Shown here in pieces: positions 50,442 to 59,678 of a DNA stretch of 64,000 bases (the first letter of the stretch is position 1; each line of letters opens with the position of its first letter). This DNA is from Azospirillum oryzae (GTDB taxonomy: Bacteria; Pseudomonadota; Alphaproteobacteria; Azospirillales; Azospirillaceae): assembly GCF_900177515.1 (NCBI RefSeq), contig NZ_FXAK01000004.1, positions 1-64,000 on the forward strand. The letters run 5' to 3'. Made by a program: the position numbers and the translations under genes. The notes under the pieces are model-generated. The model made no database searches and was not told the DNA's origin. It saw nothing but the letters and a program-made list of their open reading frames with translations.

Positions 50442-53213
50442 TTGCGCGACGTACTGATTGCGGACGACAGCCTCGACGATCTCGACCTGCTGCTCGACCG
50501 TTGCCGGTCCGACGTCCGGATCATCCGGGTGATGGCAGACGAGGATGGCGGGGAGGCCCTGGCCAACGCACTGAGCAACGCCCTTTCCGACCGGCCGGCC
50601 GCCATCCATCTGCTGGCCCATGGCGAACCGGGCGCGGTCCGGCTGGGTGCCGGCCGGCTGGACGTCGCGGCGCTGTCCGGCCGCAAGGCAGAGGGGCGCG
50701 ATTGGCCGCAGGCGCCGGGGACCGAGATCCTGATCCATGCCTGCGACGTCGGCGCCGACGGCGGCCGCTTCGCCGCGGCGCTCGCCCAGGCGACCGGCGC
50801 CCGTGTCGCCGCCGCCAGCCATCCGGTCGGCCATCCGTCGCTGGGCGCCTCCTGGGACCTCGACGTGACCACCGGGCCGGTCGCCGCGTCCCTGCCCGTC
50901 TCCGACACCGGCGCCTGGGTCCACCGTCTGGCCTACAGCGGCACGGCCACCGACGGCGACGACACGCTGATCGGCGACAATGGCGGCAACACCATCAACG
51001 GCGGGGACGGCAACGACAGCATCGTCGGCGGCACCGGCAACGACAGCCTGCGCGGCGGGACGGGCGACGACACGCTGGTCGGCGGCGGCAACAGCGGCCA
51101 GTCGGCCGGCGACACGCTGAACGGCGGGCTGGGCGGCGACCATTATGTCGGCGGCAACGGCTTCACCATCGTCACCTACGAGAATGCCACCACCGGCATC
51201 ACGCTGGACCTGACCAACGGCGCCAACAACACCGGCGAGGCGGCCGGCGACACCTTCGTCGACATCCAGCGCTGGGTCGGGTCGGAGCATGACGACAGCC
51301 TGACCGCCGGCGACAGCGCGGTGTGGTTCTGGGGCCATGGCGGCAACGACGTCGAATATGGCGGGGCCGGCAACGACACGCTGGAGGCCGGCGACGGCAA
51401 CGACACCATCTTCGGCGGCGGCGGCACCGACCTGATGTATGGCCGCGCCGACAATGACGAGCTTCATGGCGGCATCGGCAACGACACGGTGGCCGGCGGC
51501 GGCGGCGCCGACCTGCTCTATGGCGATGCCGGCAACGACCTGATGAAGGGCGACTGGGAACGCGACACCATCCATGGCGGCGACGGCGACGACACCATCC
51601 TGGCCGGCATCGTCAGCTCGGGCAGCTATGCCCAGACCCAGGCCGACACCCTCTATGGCGAGGGCGGCAACGACCGCTACATCGTGGTCAGCCAGTATGA
51701 TGCCGGCACCGTCAGCTTCGATGGCGGCGAGGGCACCGACACGCTGGAGCTGCGGTCGGACAACCTGACCAGCTACAACGGCTACGACCTGGAATATTAC
51801 ACCGACGTCGCCTCGCCGAAGATCGACATCAGCGGCATGACGCTGACCAGCGTCGAGACGCTGGCCCTGACCGGCAGCCAGCATCACACCGTGACGATGA
51901 CGGCGGCCCAGGCCAACGGCTTTTCCAACATCACCGGTGCCGTGGTCGGCGACCGTCTGCTGATCAAGGACGTTGACCTTTCCGCCATGCAGGTCGAGAC
52001 GGCCGCCGGCTCCACCACCCTGCGGGTCGGCAGCAATCTGGCGGTGACCCTGGACGGCAGCTTCGAGGCCAGCCAGTTCCAGGTCGGCAGCGACGGTGGC
52101 GTCACCATCGTTCAGGCCGCCATTTCGCCTCCCCCTCCCCCTCCTCCTCCGCCCGTCACGCAGCCGGATCCCACTCCGGACCCGACGCCGGTCCCCACAC
52201 CGGATCCCGTCCCCGATCCGACGCCGGTCCCCACTCCGGATCCGACTCCCGTTCCGCCCGCAGATCCCGCCTCGACCCCGGCCGGCGGCGGGCAGTCGGG
52301 CGGATTCAACGCGCTCGCCTACATCGCCTCCTACCCGGACCTGATCGCCGCCTTCGGCACCAACACCGAAGCTGCGACCCAGCATTACCAGCAATATGGA
52401 CAGGCGGAGGGGCGGACGGTCACCTTCGACCCGCTGGCCTACACCGCCTCCTACCCCGACCTGATCGCCGCCTTCGGCACCGACACCGACGCCGCGGCCC
52501 GGCATTACATCGAGTTCGGCTACAGCGAGGGGCGGCACCCCAACTTCGACGGGCTGGACTACATCGCCTCCTATCCGGACCTGATCGCCGCCTTCGGCAC
52601 CGACGCCAACGCCGGCACCCGCCACTTCATCGAGCATGGCTCGGCCGAGGGACGCAGCGTCACCTTCGATGGCTACAACTATCTGGCGGCCAACCGGGAC
52701 GTCGCCCTCGCCTATGGCCTCAGCTCCGACGCCGCGGCCACCCATTACATCCAATTTGGCCTGTCGGAAGGCCGGCCGGCCCAGGGCTTCGACGCGCTGC
52801 GCTACATCGCCAGCAACCCGGACCTGATCCAGGCCTTCGGTCCCGACGTCCAGGCGGCGGAAATCCACTATGTCCAGTTCGGCTACAGCGAGGGCCGGTC
52901 GCTGACCTCCTTCGACCCGGCGGCCTATCTGGCGAGCCATCCGGAGATCGCCACGGAATTCGGCACCAGCGACGCCGCGGTCGAGCTGGCCTACATCAAG
53001 CGCAGCACCTCCACCGAAACGGCGGCGATGCCCGCCTTCGCCGCCATGACGCCCATCGCCGTCACCATGCTGGCGGCGGAGATGACCGGGTCGGAGACGC
53101 TGGGGATCGACGGCGGCTTCCACGACGCCTCGTCCTCCGGCACGGCGTCGGGCCTGCTGGCGGCGGGCGACGGCGGGCTGTCCACCCGGCAGTGGACGGA
53201 GCTTCCCGCGTAG
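50442..53213 (+). CDS. RTX protein 3: DUF4347, Ca-binding repeats, Pro-rich linker, EGR modules
   Basis: The protein has 923 residues from a TTG with GGAGG seven bases ahead. Residues 1-165 match DUF4347 (LLDRCRSDVRIIRVM, AIHLLAHGEPGAVRLG, ILIHACDVGADGGRFAAAL), common at the start of large bacterial adhesins. RTX nonapeptides (about 170-390) follow, then a beta region. A low-complexity proline linker (about 560-615) follows, built from repeats such as PDPTPVPTPDP. Five full EGR modules and one degenerate module of about 40 residues (52310-53020) come next. Three modules share the exact core SYPDLIAAFGT. A short Ala/Gly/Ser tail ends it. This looks like a surface adhesin exported by type I secretion. 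Confidence 0.9.
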   Translation: MRDVLIADDSLDDLDLLLDRCRSDVRIIRVMADEDGGEALANALSNALSDRPAAIHLLAHGEPGAVRLGAGRLDVAALSGRKAEGRDWPQAPGTEILIHACDVGADGGRFAAALAQATGARVAAASHPVGHPSLGASWDLDVTTGPVAASLPVSDTGAWVHRLAYSGTATDGDDTLIGDNGGNTINGGDGNDSIVGGTGNDSLRGGTGDDTLVGGGNSGQSAGDTLNGGLGGDHYVGGNGFTIVTYENATTGITLDLTNGANNTGEAAGDTFVDIQRWVGSEHDDSLTAGDSAVWFWGHGGNDVEYGGAGNDTLEAGDGNDTIFGGGGTDLMYGRADNDELHGGIGNDTVAGGGGADLLYGDAGNDLMKGDWERDTIHGGDGDDTILAGIVSSGSYAQTQADTLYGEGGNDRYIVVSQYDAGTVSFDGGEGTDTLELRSDNLTSYNGYDLEYYTDVASPKIDISGMTLTSVETLALTGSQHHTVTMTAAQANGFSNITGAVVGDRLLIKDVDLSAMQVETAAGSTTLRVGSNLAVTLDGSFEASQFQVGSDGGVTIVQAAISPPPPPPPPPVTQPDPTPDPTPVPTPDPVPDPTPVPTPDPTPVPPADPASTPAGGGQSGGFNALAYIASYPDLIAAFGTNTEAATQHYQQYGQAEGRTVTFDPLAYTASYPDLIAAFGTDTDAAARHYIEFGYSEGRHPNFDGLDYIASYPDLIAAFGTDANAGTRHFIEHGSAEGRSVTFDGYNYLAANRDVALAYGLSSDAAATHYIQFGLSEGRPAQGFDALRYIASNPDLIQAFGPDVQAAEIHYVQFGYSEGRSLTSFDPAAYLASHPEIATEFGTSDAAVELAYIKRSTSTETAAMPAFAAMTPIAVTMLAAEMTGSETLGIDGGFHDASSSGTASGLLAAGDGGLSTRQWTELPA

Positions 53214-53335
53214 AACTAAAACTCCTCCCCCTAAAATCCCTCCCACCTGCCCGCCGGCAGCCTATGGCAGCCGCCGTCCCAGTCGCTTGGCTCGCGCGAA
53301 CGCCTCATGCCCCGCAGGCGGACGGCCGGCTCAAA

Positions 53336-54574
53336 TCAGCCCCGGCCGTCCGCCAGCTCATCGATCCAGGCGAACTGTCGCGGCAGGCAGACGGTGCGCA
53401 GATCGTGGTTGGCCCGGATAAAGGCGCGGGCCTCGGCGCCCAGCCGGTCGCGTGCCGTCCGGTCCGCCAGCAGATCGGCCACGCTGTCGGCCAATCCGCG
53501 ATGGTCGAAGACATCCGTCAGCCGCCCCGTCCTGTCATGCTCGATGACCTCGCGAACCGGAGCGGTATTGCCGGCGACCACGGCGGCACCCGCGCTCATC
53601 GCCTCCATCACGCTCCAACTCAGCACGAAGGGGTAGGACAGGTAGACGTGGACGGAGGAAAGCTGGAGCAGCGAAACGAAATGTTCGTAGGGAATGTTGC
53701 CCAGGAAGAACACCCGTGACCAGTCGGCGTCCGGAATGGAGCCGCGGACCTCCTCGATGAAGATGTCCCGCCAGGTTCCCGATGGCGGCGGGGCCCCATA
53801 GGCGGCGCCGGCCCCGCCGACGATCAGCACATGGGCGCGGGGGCGCCGGGCCAGCAGGCGCGGCAGGGCGCGCATGAAGCTGTGATACCCCCGATAGGGC
53901 TCCAGGGTCCGGTTGACGAAGGTTACCACCTCGTCCGTTCGCGTCAGCTGGAGGGTGCCGTTCAGGATGGCCTTGGCGTCGGGGTTCGGGGCCACCGCCT
54001 CGGTGTCGATGCCGTCATGCACCACGGTGATGCGGTCGCGGAAGAGACGGGGAAAACCATCGGCCTGCCAGCGGGTGGGAGACAGTCCGGCGTCGGCGGT
54101 CTCGAACTGCAGCAGGTTTGCGGCATTCTTCAGGCGCAGGCGGCACGAATCGCCGGCATCGGGCGCCGGGAATTCGGGATCGAAGCCGACATCCGCGCCC
54201 TCCGTCCGGTAATAGTATTCGCAATAGATGCCCAGCCGGGCTTGCGGCCAGACCTCCTTCACGAACAGGCTGTCGCCCCAGCCGGGATGAGCGACGATCA
54301 CGTCGGGGGCATAGCCCTCCGCCTTCATCGTCAGCGCCCGTTGGAACAGCGCCTCGCCATGGATCGCGTTGGTTTCGAATTCCGCGGCCCAGGGATGGAC
54401 GCCAAAGGTCGGCGTCCGTGACGGCGCGTAGGGGATGACGGTGATCCCACTCCAGCCGGACGGCACCTCCATCGTCCGACTCAGGGCATGGACCGTGTGC
54501 CCGCGCCGTACCAGGCTGGGCGCCAGAGCCTTGAACTGGCCGGGAAAGGCGGGATGGATGAACAGGATCTTCAT
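53336..54574 (-). CDS. Glycosyltransferase family 4 (paralogue of the 35994 gene)
   Basis: The ATG at 54574 (MKILFIHPAFPGQFKALAP) gives 412 residues; a longer frame starts at 54634. It has the GT-B fold with DVIVAHPGWGDSLFVKEV and RLGIYCEYYYRTEG in the N-terminal lobe. The C-terminal lobe has LEPYRGYHSFMRALPRL and YPFVLSWSVMEAMSAGAAVVAG. The blocks line up with the protein at 35994-37286 along most of their length, so the two arose by duplication. It stands alone, convergent with RTX protein 3. Confidence 0.92.
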   Translation of the reverse strand: MKILFIHPAFPGQFKALAPSLVRRGHTVHALSRTMEVPSGWSGITVIPYAPSRTPTFGVHPWAAEFETNAIHGEALFQRALTMKAEGYAPDVIVAHPGWGDSLFVKEVWPQARLGIYCEYYYRTEGADVGFDPEFPAPDAGDSCRLRLKNAANLLQFETADAGLSPTRWQADGFPRLFRDRITVVHDGIDTEAVAPNPDAKAILNGTLQLTRTDEVVTFVNRTLEPYRGYHSFMRALPRLLARRPRAHVLIVGGAGAAYGAPPPSGTWRDIFIEEVRGSIPDADWSRVFFLGNIPYEHFVSLLQLSSVHVYLSYPFVLSWSVMEAMSAGAAVVAGNTAPVREVIEHDRTGRLTDVFDHRGLADSVADLLADRTARDRLGAEARAFIRANHDLRTVCLPRQFAWIDELADGRG

Positions 54575-54761
54575 GGAGGGCGTCACGGTACGGCGGAAGC
54601 GGCTGCGGAGGGGGCGATCATGCCACGGCGCCACGGAAAAGCGCCTTTGGAATTTCCCGTTATCGGTGTGAACTGCGCGAAGAAGCGACCTCTTGCGCTT
54701 GAAATATGGCCAGGTTTCGCACTTTCCGATCCGGCTTCCGAAAGCCGCCTTGCGATCATCG

Positions 54762-55970
54762 TCAAGCCGGCGGAGTGTTGGCGGCGACCGGCGCCCGGCG
54801 CATATGGAGCGCGGTCAGGAAGCCGGCTGCCGCCGCGGTTCCGCCCAGCAGGAAGACGCTGCCGTAGCCGGCCCGGTCGGCGAGCAGCCCGGCCACCGGG
54901 CCGGTCAGGCCATAGGCCAGATCCTGGAAGGCCGCGAAGGCGCCGAGCGCCGTCGCCCGCAGATGCGGCTCCACCAGATGCACCACCTCCCGGCCCATGG
55001 CGGGAAAGACCAGGGAGCAGCCGAGCCCGGTCAGGAAGGCGCCGGCCAGGGCCAGGGCGGGATCGCCGGCGCTCCAGACCAGCAGCTGGCCGACCGCCTC
55101 GACCGCCAGCGACCCCATCGCCACCGGCAGGCCGCCGATGCGGTCGGGAAGATGGCCGAAGGCGAAGCGCACCAGGACGAAGCCGACCCCGAAGGCGGTC
55201 AGGCCGAGCCCGGCGAAGGGCCAGGATTCATGGACGAAGTGCAGCGAGAAGAAGGCGCCGATGGCGGCGAAGCCGATGCCCTGCAGGCTGACGACGGCGC
55301 CGTGCAGCCAAATCCGGCCGAGCACGGCACGGAAGGGCGGGCGCTTCGCACCCGGATGCGCCGCGACCCCCGCCATCGGCCGGATCGCCAGCAGCCCGAG
55401 CGCCGGCAGCAGGGCGCCGACCGCCATGGTGCCGGCAAAGCCGATGGCGTCGAGCAGCAGAAGACCCAGCGGACCGCCCGCCGCGAAGGCGCCGTAGAGC
55501 GCCGCGCCGACCAGGGCCAGCACCTTGCCCGACCGCTGCGGGCCGACGATGCCGATCCCCCAGGCGATCACGCCGACCCCGACGAGGCTCTCGCCCAGCC
55601 CGATCAGCAGGCGCCCCAGCACAAGGATGCAGAAGGCCGTCCAGGGCAGCTGCGTCAGCAGCCCGGCGGCAAGCGAGACCAGCCCGCCGGCGATGTAGAG
55701 CGCCAGTCCGCGCGCCACCGCCGGCTTGGCTCCGCCGCCGTCCACGAAATTGCCGGCGAAGCTGCGGGTGAGGATGGTGGCGAGAAAGGCGCTGCCGACG
55801 CCCAGCCCCGCCCAGACATTGCCCAACCCCAGGGTCCCGGTCACGAACAGCGGCGTGACGGGAAGGGAAATGGCGACGCAGAGGTAGGAGACGAAAAGGA
55901 TGGCGGCCAGGATGAACAGGCGGCCCTGCGCTGGATCGCGTGCCGGGGCGCGTGTCGGCTGGGGACTCAT
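54762..55970 (-). CDS. MFS transporter (YhhS/arabinose-efflux type)
   Basis: The ATG at 55970 (MSPQPTRAPARD) gives 402 residues; the frame extends to 56090 with unlikely residues. There are 12 hydrophobic segments in two halves. The loop after helix 2 reads TRSFAGNFVDGGGAK. The stretch GRLLIGLGESLVGVGVIAWGIG and the second-half FGHLPDRIGGLPVAMG are typical of the YhhS-like branch. These are drug or small-metabolite effluxers. It has no visible link to the polysaccharide genes. Confidence 0.88.
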   Translation of the reverse strand: MSPQPTRAPARDPAQGRLFILAAILFVSYLCVAISLPVTPLFVTGTLGLGNVWAGLGVGSAFLATILTRSFAGNFVDGGGAKPAVARGLALYIAGGLVSLAAGLLTQLPWTAFCILVLGRLLIGLGESLVGVGVIAWGIGIVGPQRSGKVLALVGAALYGAFAAGGPLGLLLLDAIGFAGTMAVGALLPALGLLAIRPMAGVAAHPGAKRPPFRAVLGRIWLHGAVVSLQGIGFAAIGAFFSLHFVHESWPFAGLGLTAFGVGFVLVRFAFGHLPDRIGGLPVAMGSLAVEAVGQLLVWSAGDPALALAGAFLTGLGCSLVFPAMGREVVHLVEPHLRATALGAFAAFQDLAYGLTGPVAGLLADRAGYGSVFLLGGTAAAAGFLTALHMRRAPVAANTPPA

Positions 55971-56190
55971 GGGTGTGCTCCACACTGGTCCGCGGTCGAC
56001 AGGCATTCGAACATCCGAACGCACTCCGACCGCGAGGATCGTTGAGTGCGTTGATTGACGTTGAACGCTTACGGCCAGTGCGACTGACAACGCTCAGACA
56101 GCTAACCGATCCGGGGACCTGAGACAACCACGAAGACAGTCGGGGAAATCGCTGCCGCTTCCATGGGGGGTGGCCGTCGGCGGCCTTGCC

Positions 56191-57114
56191 TCAGCGGCCC
56201 TTGCGCTCGGCCTTCGCCATGGAGGGCAGCGCCACGTCGATCAGCAGCCGGTGGCCGCGGTCCTTGTCCGGGGCCAGGGTGGAAACGGCGAGCAGCCGGA
56301 CGGCATCCCCCTTGGCGTCGCCCTCCTCGTCGCTGAACAGCAGGCGGGTGCCGGTGCCGCTCCGCTCCGCCCGGTAGGCGAGCGTCGTCGCCGGAAGACG
56401 GCCGGACGGGGCGGCCTGCCACAGCGTGCCGGGAAGCATCACCTCCAGCCGGCCGTCGGGGCGGCGCACCGGCGTTTCGAAGCGCGGGTCCTGGTCGAGG
56501 TCGAGCACGACGCGCAGCCCGTCGCCGCCGTTGGCGGTGCGGATGCGCTCCACATGGCGGGGCGCCGCGGAGGCCGCCACGGTCTGGACAGCGGGCGGGC
56601 GGGCGGGCGCGTCGGGGGCCGGCTTGACGCCGGGACGCAGGATTTCCACCGCCGGCTCCGTCCGCAGGGCGGGGGCGCCGTCCTGCGGCTCGGGCTTTGC
56701 CGCCGGAATTGGGGGAGCCGGGATGGGGGCTGCGGCCGGCTGTGCCGACGGCTGTGCGGGGGCGGGCTGTGTGGGGGCGGCTTGCGCGGACGCCGGCTTG
56801 GCCGTTTCCCCGACCTGTTCCGCAAAACCGCCGCGGCGGCCCTCTGCGCGGCCCTGCCGGACATAATGGGCATAGCCGCTGGAGAGCTGCCCGTTGCGGA
56901 CGGCGGCGGCGACGTCGGGGTTGGCGGCCAGATAGGCCCGTTCCCGCCAGCCCTTCGGCGGCGCCAGGGTGGTGTCGACTTCCGCGGAACGGCGCCAGTT
57001 GGACAGCAGCGACGGCATCGATCCCTGCAGCCCCAGCCCCTCCACCGCCAGCGACAGCCACAGGGGCGTCAGCAGCAGGAGCAGAAGGCGCAGGAGCTGG
57101 GGGATCGGCGACAA
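56191..57114 (-). CDS. Membrane-anchored or periplasmic protein with one EGR module and AMIN-like domain
   Basis: The protein has 307 residues. The N-terminus has a strong hydrophobic stretch (LLRLLLLLLTPLWLSLA), a signal peptide or anchor. One module copy (RAYLAANPDVAAAV...AHYVRQGRAEGR) lies at about 59-93. A Pro/Ala-rich linker (about 105-190) follows. The C-terminus (about 195-300) has the pattern LRVVLDLDQDPRFETPVR, LEVMLPG, TRLLFSD and HRLLIDVALP. It resembles AMIN domains, which bind peptidoglycan or envelope proteins. It diverges from the type I exporter with a shared promoter region of about 260 bases. This is my assignment by pattern only. Confidence 0.75.
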   Translation of the reverse strand: MSPIPQLLRLLLLLLTPLWLSLAVEGLGLQGSMPSLLSNWRRSAEVDTTLAPPKGWRERAYLAANPDVAAAVRNGQLSSGYAHYVRQGRAEGRRGGFAEQVGETAKPASAQAAPTQPAPAQPSAQPAAAPIPAPPIPAAKPEPQDGAPALRTEPAVEILRPGVKPAPDAPARPPAVQTVAASAAPRHVERIRTANGGDGLRVVLDLDQDPRFETPVRRPDGRLEVMLPGTLWQAAPSGRLPATTLAYRAERSGTGTRLLFSDEEGDAKGDAVRLLAVSTLAPDKDRGHRLLIDVALPSMAKAERKGR

Positions 57115-57377
57115 GGCGGGTCGTGTCCGGCGAAGGGGGAAACGGCACCGGTCCCGGCGGTCCGGCTGTGCTGCATGCCTACTCCCAAGCGCCGCACCGG
57201 GTCCAGGAAAAGCGGTCGGAGAGAAAGCGCGCCAAGCCGTCCGGCCAACCCCGTTTGAACACCAACGATGCGGGGTACCCCATCGTTCGGGTGGCCGCGG
57301 GATGGCGCGATGCTCACCTTCGGTTGGCCGCAGCCGTTCGGCGCCACCCCTTAGAGTTTCGGAACCGGGAAGCCTTC
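57115..57377. promoter_or_regulatory. Divergent promoter region between the AMIN-like gene and the second type I system
   Basis: These 263 bases separate two divergent genes and must hold both promoters. Open frames in it are shadows. I see no clear palindrome. Confidence 0.4.
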
Positions 57378-59672
57378 ATGGAACAGATGCGAGACGGATC
57401 GCCGGCCGATCCGGCGCGGGACCCCTCCTCCCCTCCCCCTGGCCCTCCTCCCCCTGGCGCCCAAACCGGCCCCAACCCCGGCTCCAATCCCGGCTCCAAT
57501 CCAGGAGGCCCCCGTCTCGATCCCGGCATCGCCGGGCTGGTGTCGGCGCTGCGCATGCTGGGCATCCCGGCCGATTACGACGGCGTGCGCCATGCCTGCG
57601 GCGGCGAATCCCCCGACCTGACCGGGCTGGTCCGCCAGGCCCACCGGCTGGGCGCCAAGGCCCGCGTGGTGAAGACCAAATGGGAGCGGCTGGAACGCAC
57701 GCCGCTGCCGGCGCTGGTCCCCGGCCCCGACGGCGGCTTCCTGGTGCTGGCCAAGGCCGGCAACGACCGCGTGCTGGTGCATGACGCCGCGACCAACCAG
57801 ACCCGCATCCTCGACCGCGAGGGCTTCGAGCCCCTGTGGAGCGGCCGGCTGCTCTGCCTGGGCCGCAAGGGCGCGATGGGCATGGGCCAGCCGCGCTTCG
57901 ACGCCCGCTGGTTCGGCGCGGTCGCCTGGAAATACCGCGGCATCCTGGGCGAGGTGCTGCTGGCCTCCTTCTTCATCCAGCTGTTCGCGCTGGTGACGCC
58001 GCTGTTCTTCCAGGTGGTGGTCGACAAGGTGGTGGTGCACCGCAGCCTGGGCACGCTGGACGTGCTGATGGCCGGCATGCTGGCGGTCATCCTGTTCGAG
58101 GCGGTGCTGGGCGGCCTGCGCACCTACACCTTCGCCCACACCGCCAACCGGCTGGACGTGGAGTTGGGGGCCAAGCTGTACCAGCGGCTGCTGTCGCTCC
58201 CCATGGGCTATTTCGCGGCGCGCCGGGTCGGCGACAGCGTCGCCCGCGTGCGCGAGCTGGAGACGATCCGCAACTTCATGACCAGCTCCACCATCACGCT
58301 GGTGCTGGATCTGCTGTTCACCGTGGTCTTCCTGGGCGTGATGCTGCTGTACAGCCCGATGCTGACGGCGATCGTCGCGGCCTCCTTCCCCGTCTATATC
58401 GTCATCAGCCTGGTGGCGACGCCGATCCTGCGCCGCCGGCTGGACGAGAAGTTCGCCCGCGGCGCCGAGAACCACAGCTTCCTGGTCGAGACGGTGTCGA
58501 GCATCGAGACGGTCAAGGCCATGGCGGTCGAGCCGCGCATGCAGCGCCGCTGGGAGGACCAGCTGTCCGGCTATGTCCGCGCCGGCTTCCGCGCCGGCAA
58601 CCTGAACAACGTCGCCAGCCAGTCGGTGCAGTTCGTCTCCAAGATCTCGACCATGCTGGTTCTGTGGCTGGGGGCGAAGCTGGTGATCGAGGGCAGCCTG
58701 ACGGTGGGCGAGCTGGTGGCCTTCAACATGTTCGCCGGCCGCGTCGTCCAGCCGGTGCTGCGCATCGCCCAGCTGTGGCAGGATTTCCAGCAGGTGCGGC
58801 TGTCGATGCACCGCATCGGCGACATCCTGAACACCGCGCCCGAGCCGCTGCAGAGCCCCGGCCGCGCCGCCATGCCGGCGATCAAGGGCGACCTGACCTT
58901 CGACCACGTCACCTTCCGCTACCGCCATGACGGGCCGGAGACGCTGAGCGACGTGTCGCTGCACGTCCCGGCGGGGCAGGTGGTCGGCATCGTCGGCACG
59001 TCGGGCTCGGGCAAGAGCACGCTGGCCAAGCTGCTGCAGCGCTTCCATGTGCCGGAGCGCGGGCGGGTGATGGTCGACGGCACCGACCTCTCCACCGCCG
59101 ACGCGGTGTGGCTGCGCCGGCAGATCGGCGTCGTGCTGCAGGACAACGTCCTGTTCTCAGGATCCATCCGCGAGAACATCGCGCTGACCGATCCGACCAT
59201 GGAGATGGGCCGCGTCGTCGCCGCGGCGAAGCTGGCCGGCGCCCACGACTTCATCGTCGAGCTGCCCGACGGCTACGACACCGTGGTGGGGGAGCGCGGC
59301 GCCAGCCTGTCGGGCGGGCAGCGGCAGCGCATCGCCATCGCCCGCGCGCTGGTCACCAACCCGCGCATCCTGATCTTCGACGAGGCGACCTCGGCGCTCG
59401 ACCATGAGTCCGAGCGGATCATCCAGGCCAACATGCGCCGCATCTGCGCCGGCCGCACCGTGCTGATCATCGCCCACCGCCTGTCCACCGTCGCCATCGC
59501 CGACCGCATCGTCACGGTGGAGCGCGGGCGCATCGTCGAGGACGGCGCGCCGGACGAGCTTCTGCGCCGCGGCGGCCGTTACGCCACGCTGTTCCGCGGC
59601 CAGATGGGGCAGCTGCCGGGCGGGAACCCGCCGCCGACGGACGGGCTGATCGAACAGCGGGCCGCGGGCTAA
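57378..59672 (+). CDS. Type I secretion ABC transporter with degenerate C39 domain (second system)
   Basis: The ATG at 57378 gives 764 residues; the open frame upstream is Arg/Pro-rich and not protein-like. After a Pro/Gly/Asn-rich leader (1-50), a C39-like domain (about 52-180) reads [17 protein letters not shown], lacking the catalytic Cys. The exporter helices (about 195-470) include [19 protein letters not shown]. The ATPase has [32 protein letters not shown] and [11 protein letters not shown]. This is an HlyB-type RTX exporter. hlyD follows six bases later. Confidence 0.95.
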   Translation: MEQMRDGSPADPARDPSSPPPGPPPPGAQTGPNPGSNPGSNPGGPRLDPGIAGLVSALRMLGIPADYDGVRHACGGESPDLTGLVRQAHRLGAKARVVKTKWERLERTPLPALVPGPDGGFLVLAKAGNDRVLVHDAATNQTRILDREGFEPLWSGRLLCLGRKGAMGMGQPRFDARWFGAVAWKYRGILGEVLLASFFIQLFALVTPLFFQVVVDKVVVHRSLGTLDVLMAGMLAVILFEAVLGGLRTYTFAHTANRLDVELGAKLYQRLLSLPMGYFAARRVGDSVARVRELETIRNFMTSSTITLVLDLLFTVVFLGVMLLYSPMLTAIVAASFPVYIVISLVATPILRRRLDEKFARGAENHSFLVETVSSIETVKAMAVEPRMQRRWEDQLSGYVRAGFRAGNLNNVASQSVQFVSKISTMLVLWLGAKLVIEGSLTVGELVAFNMFAGRVVQPVLRIAQLWQDFQQVRLSMHRIGDILNTAPEPLQSPGRAAMPAIKGDLTFDHVTFRYRHDGPETLSDVSLHVPAGQVVGIVGTSGSGKSTLAKLLQRFHVPERGRVMVDGTDLSTADAVWLRRQIGVVLQDNVLFSGSIRENIALTDPTMEMGRVVAAAKLAGAHDFIVELPDGYDTVVGERGASLSGGQRQRIAIARALVTNPRILIFDEATSALDHESERIIQANMRRICAGRTVLIIAHRLSTVAIADRIVTVERGRIVEDGAPDELLRRGGRYATLFRGQMGQLPGGNPPPTDGLIEQRAAG

Positions 59673-59678
59673 AGAGGG

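Noticed and set aside
52120..52290. Simple-sequence DNA (CCCCCT and CCGAC repeats) as a non-coding repeat
   Set aside because: It is in frame and encodes the proline-rich linker of RTX protein 3.
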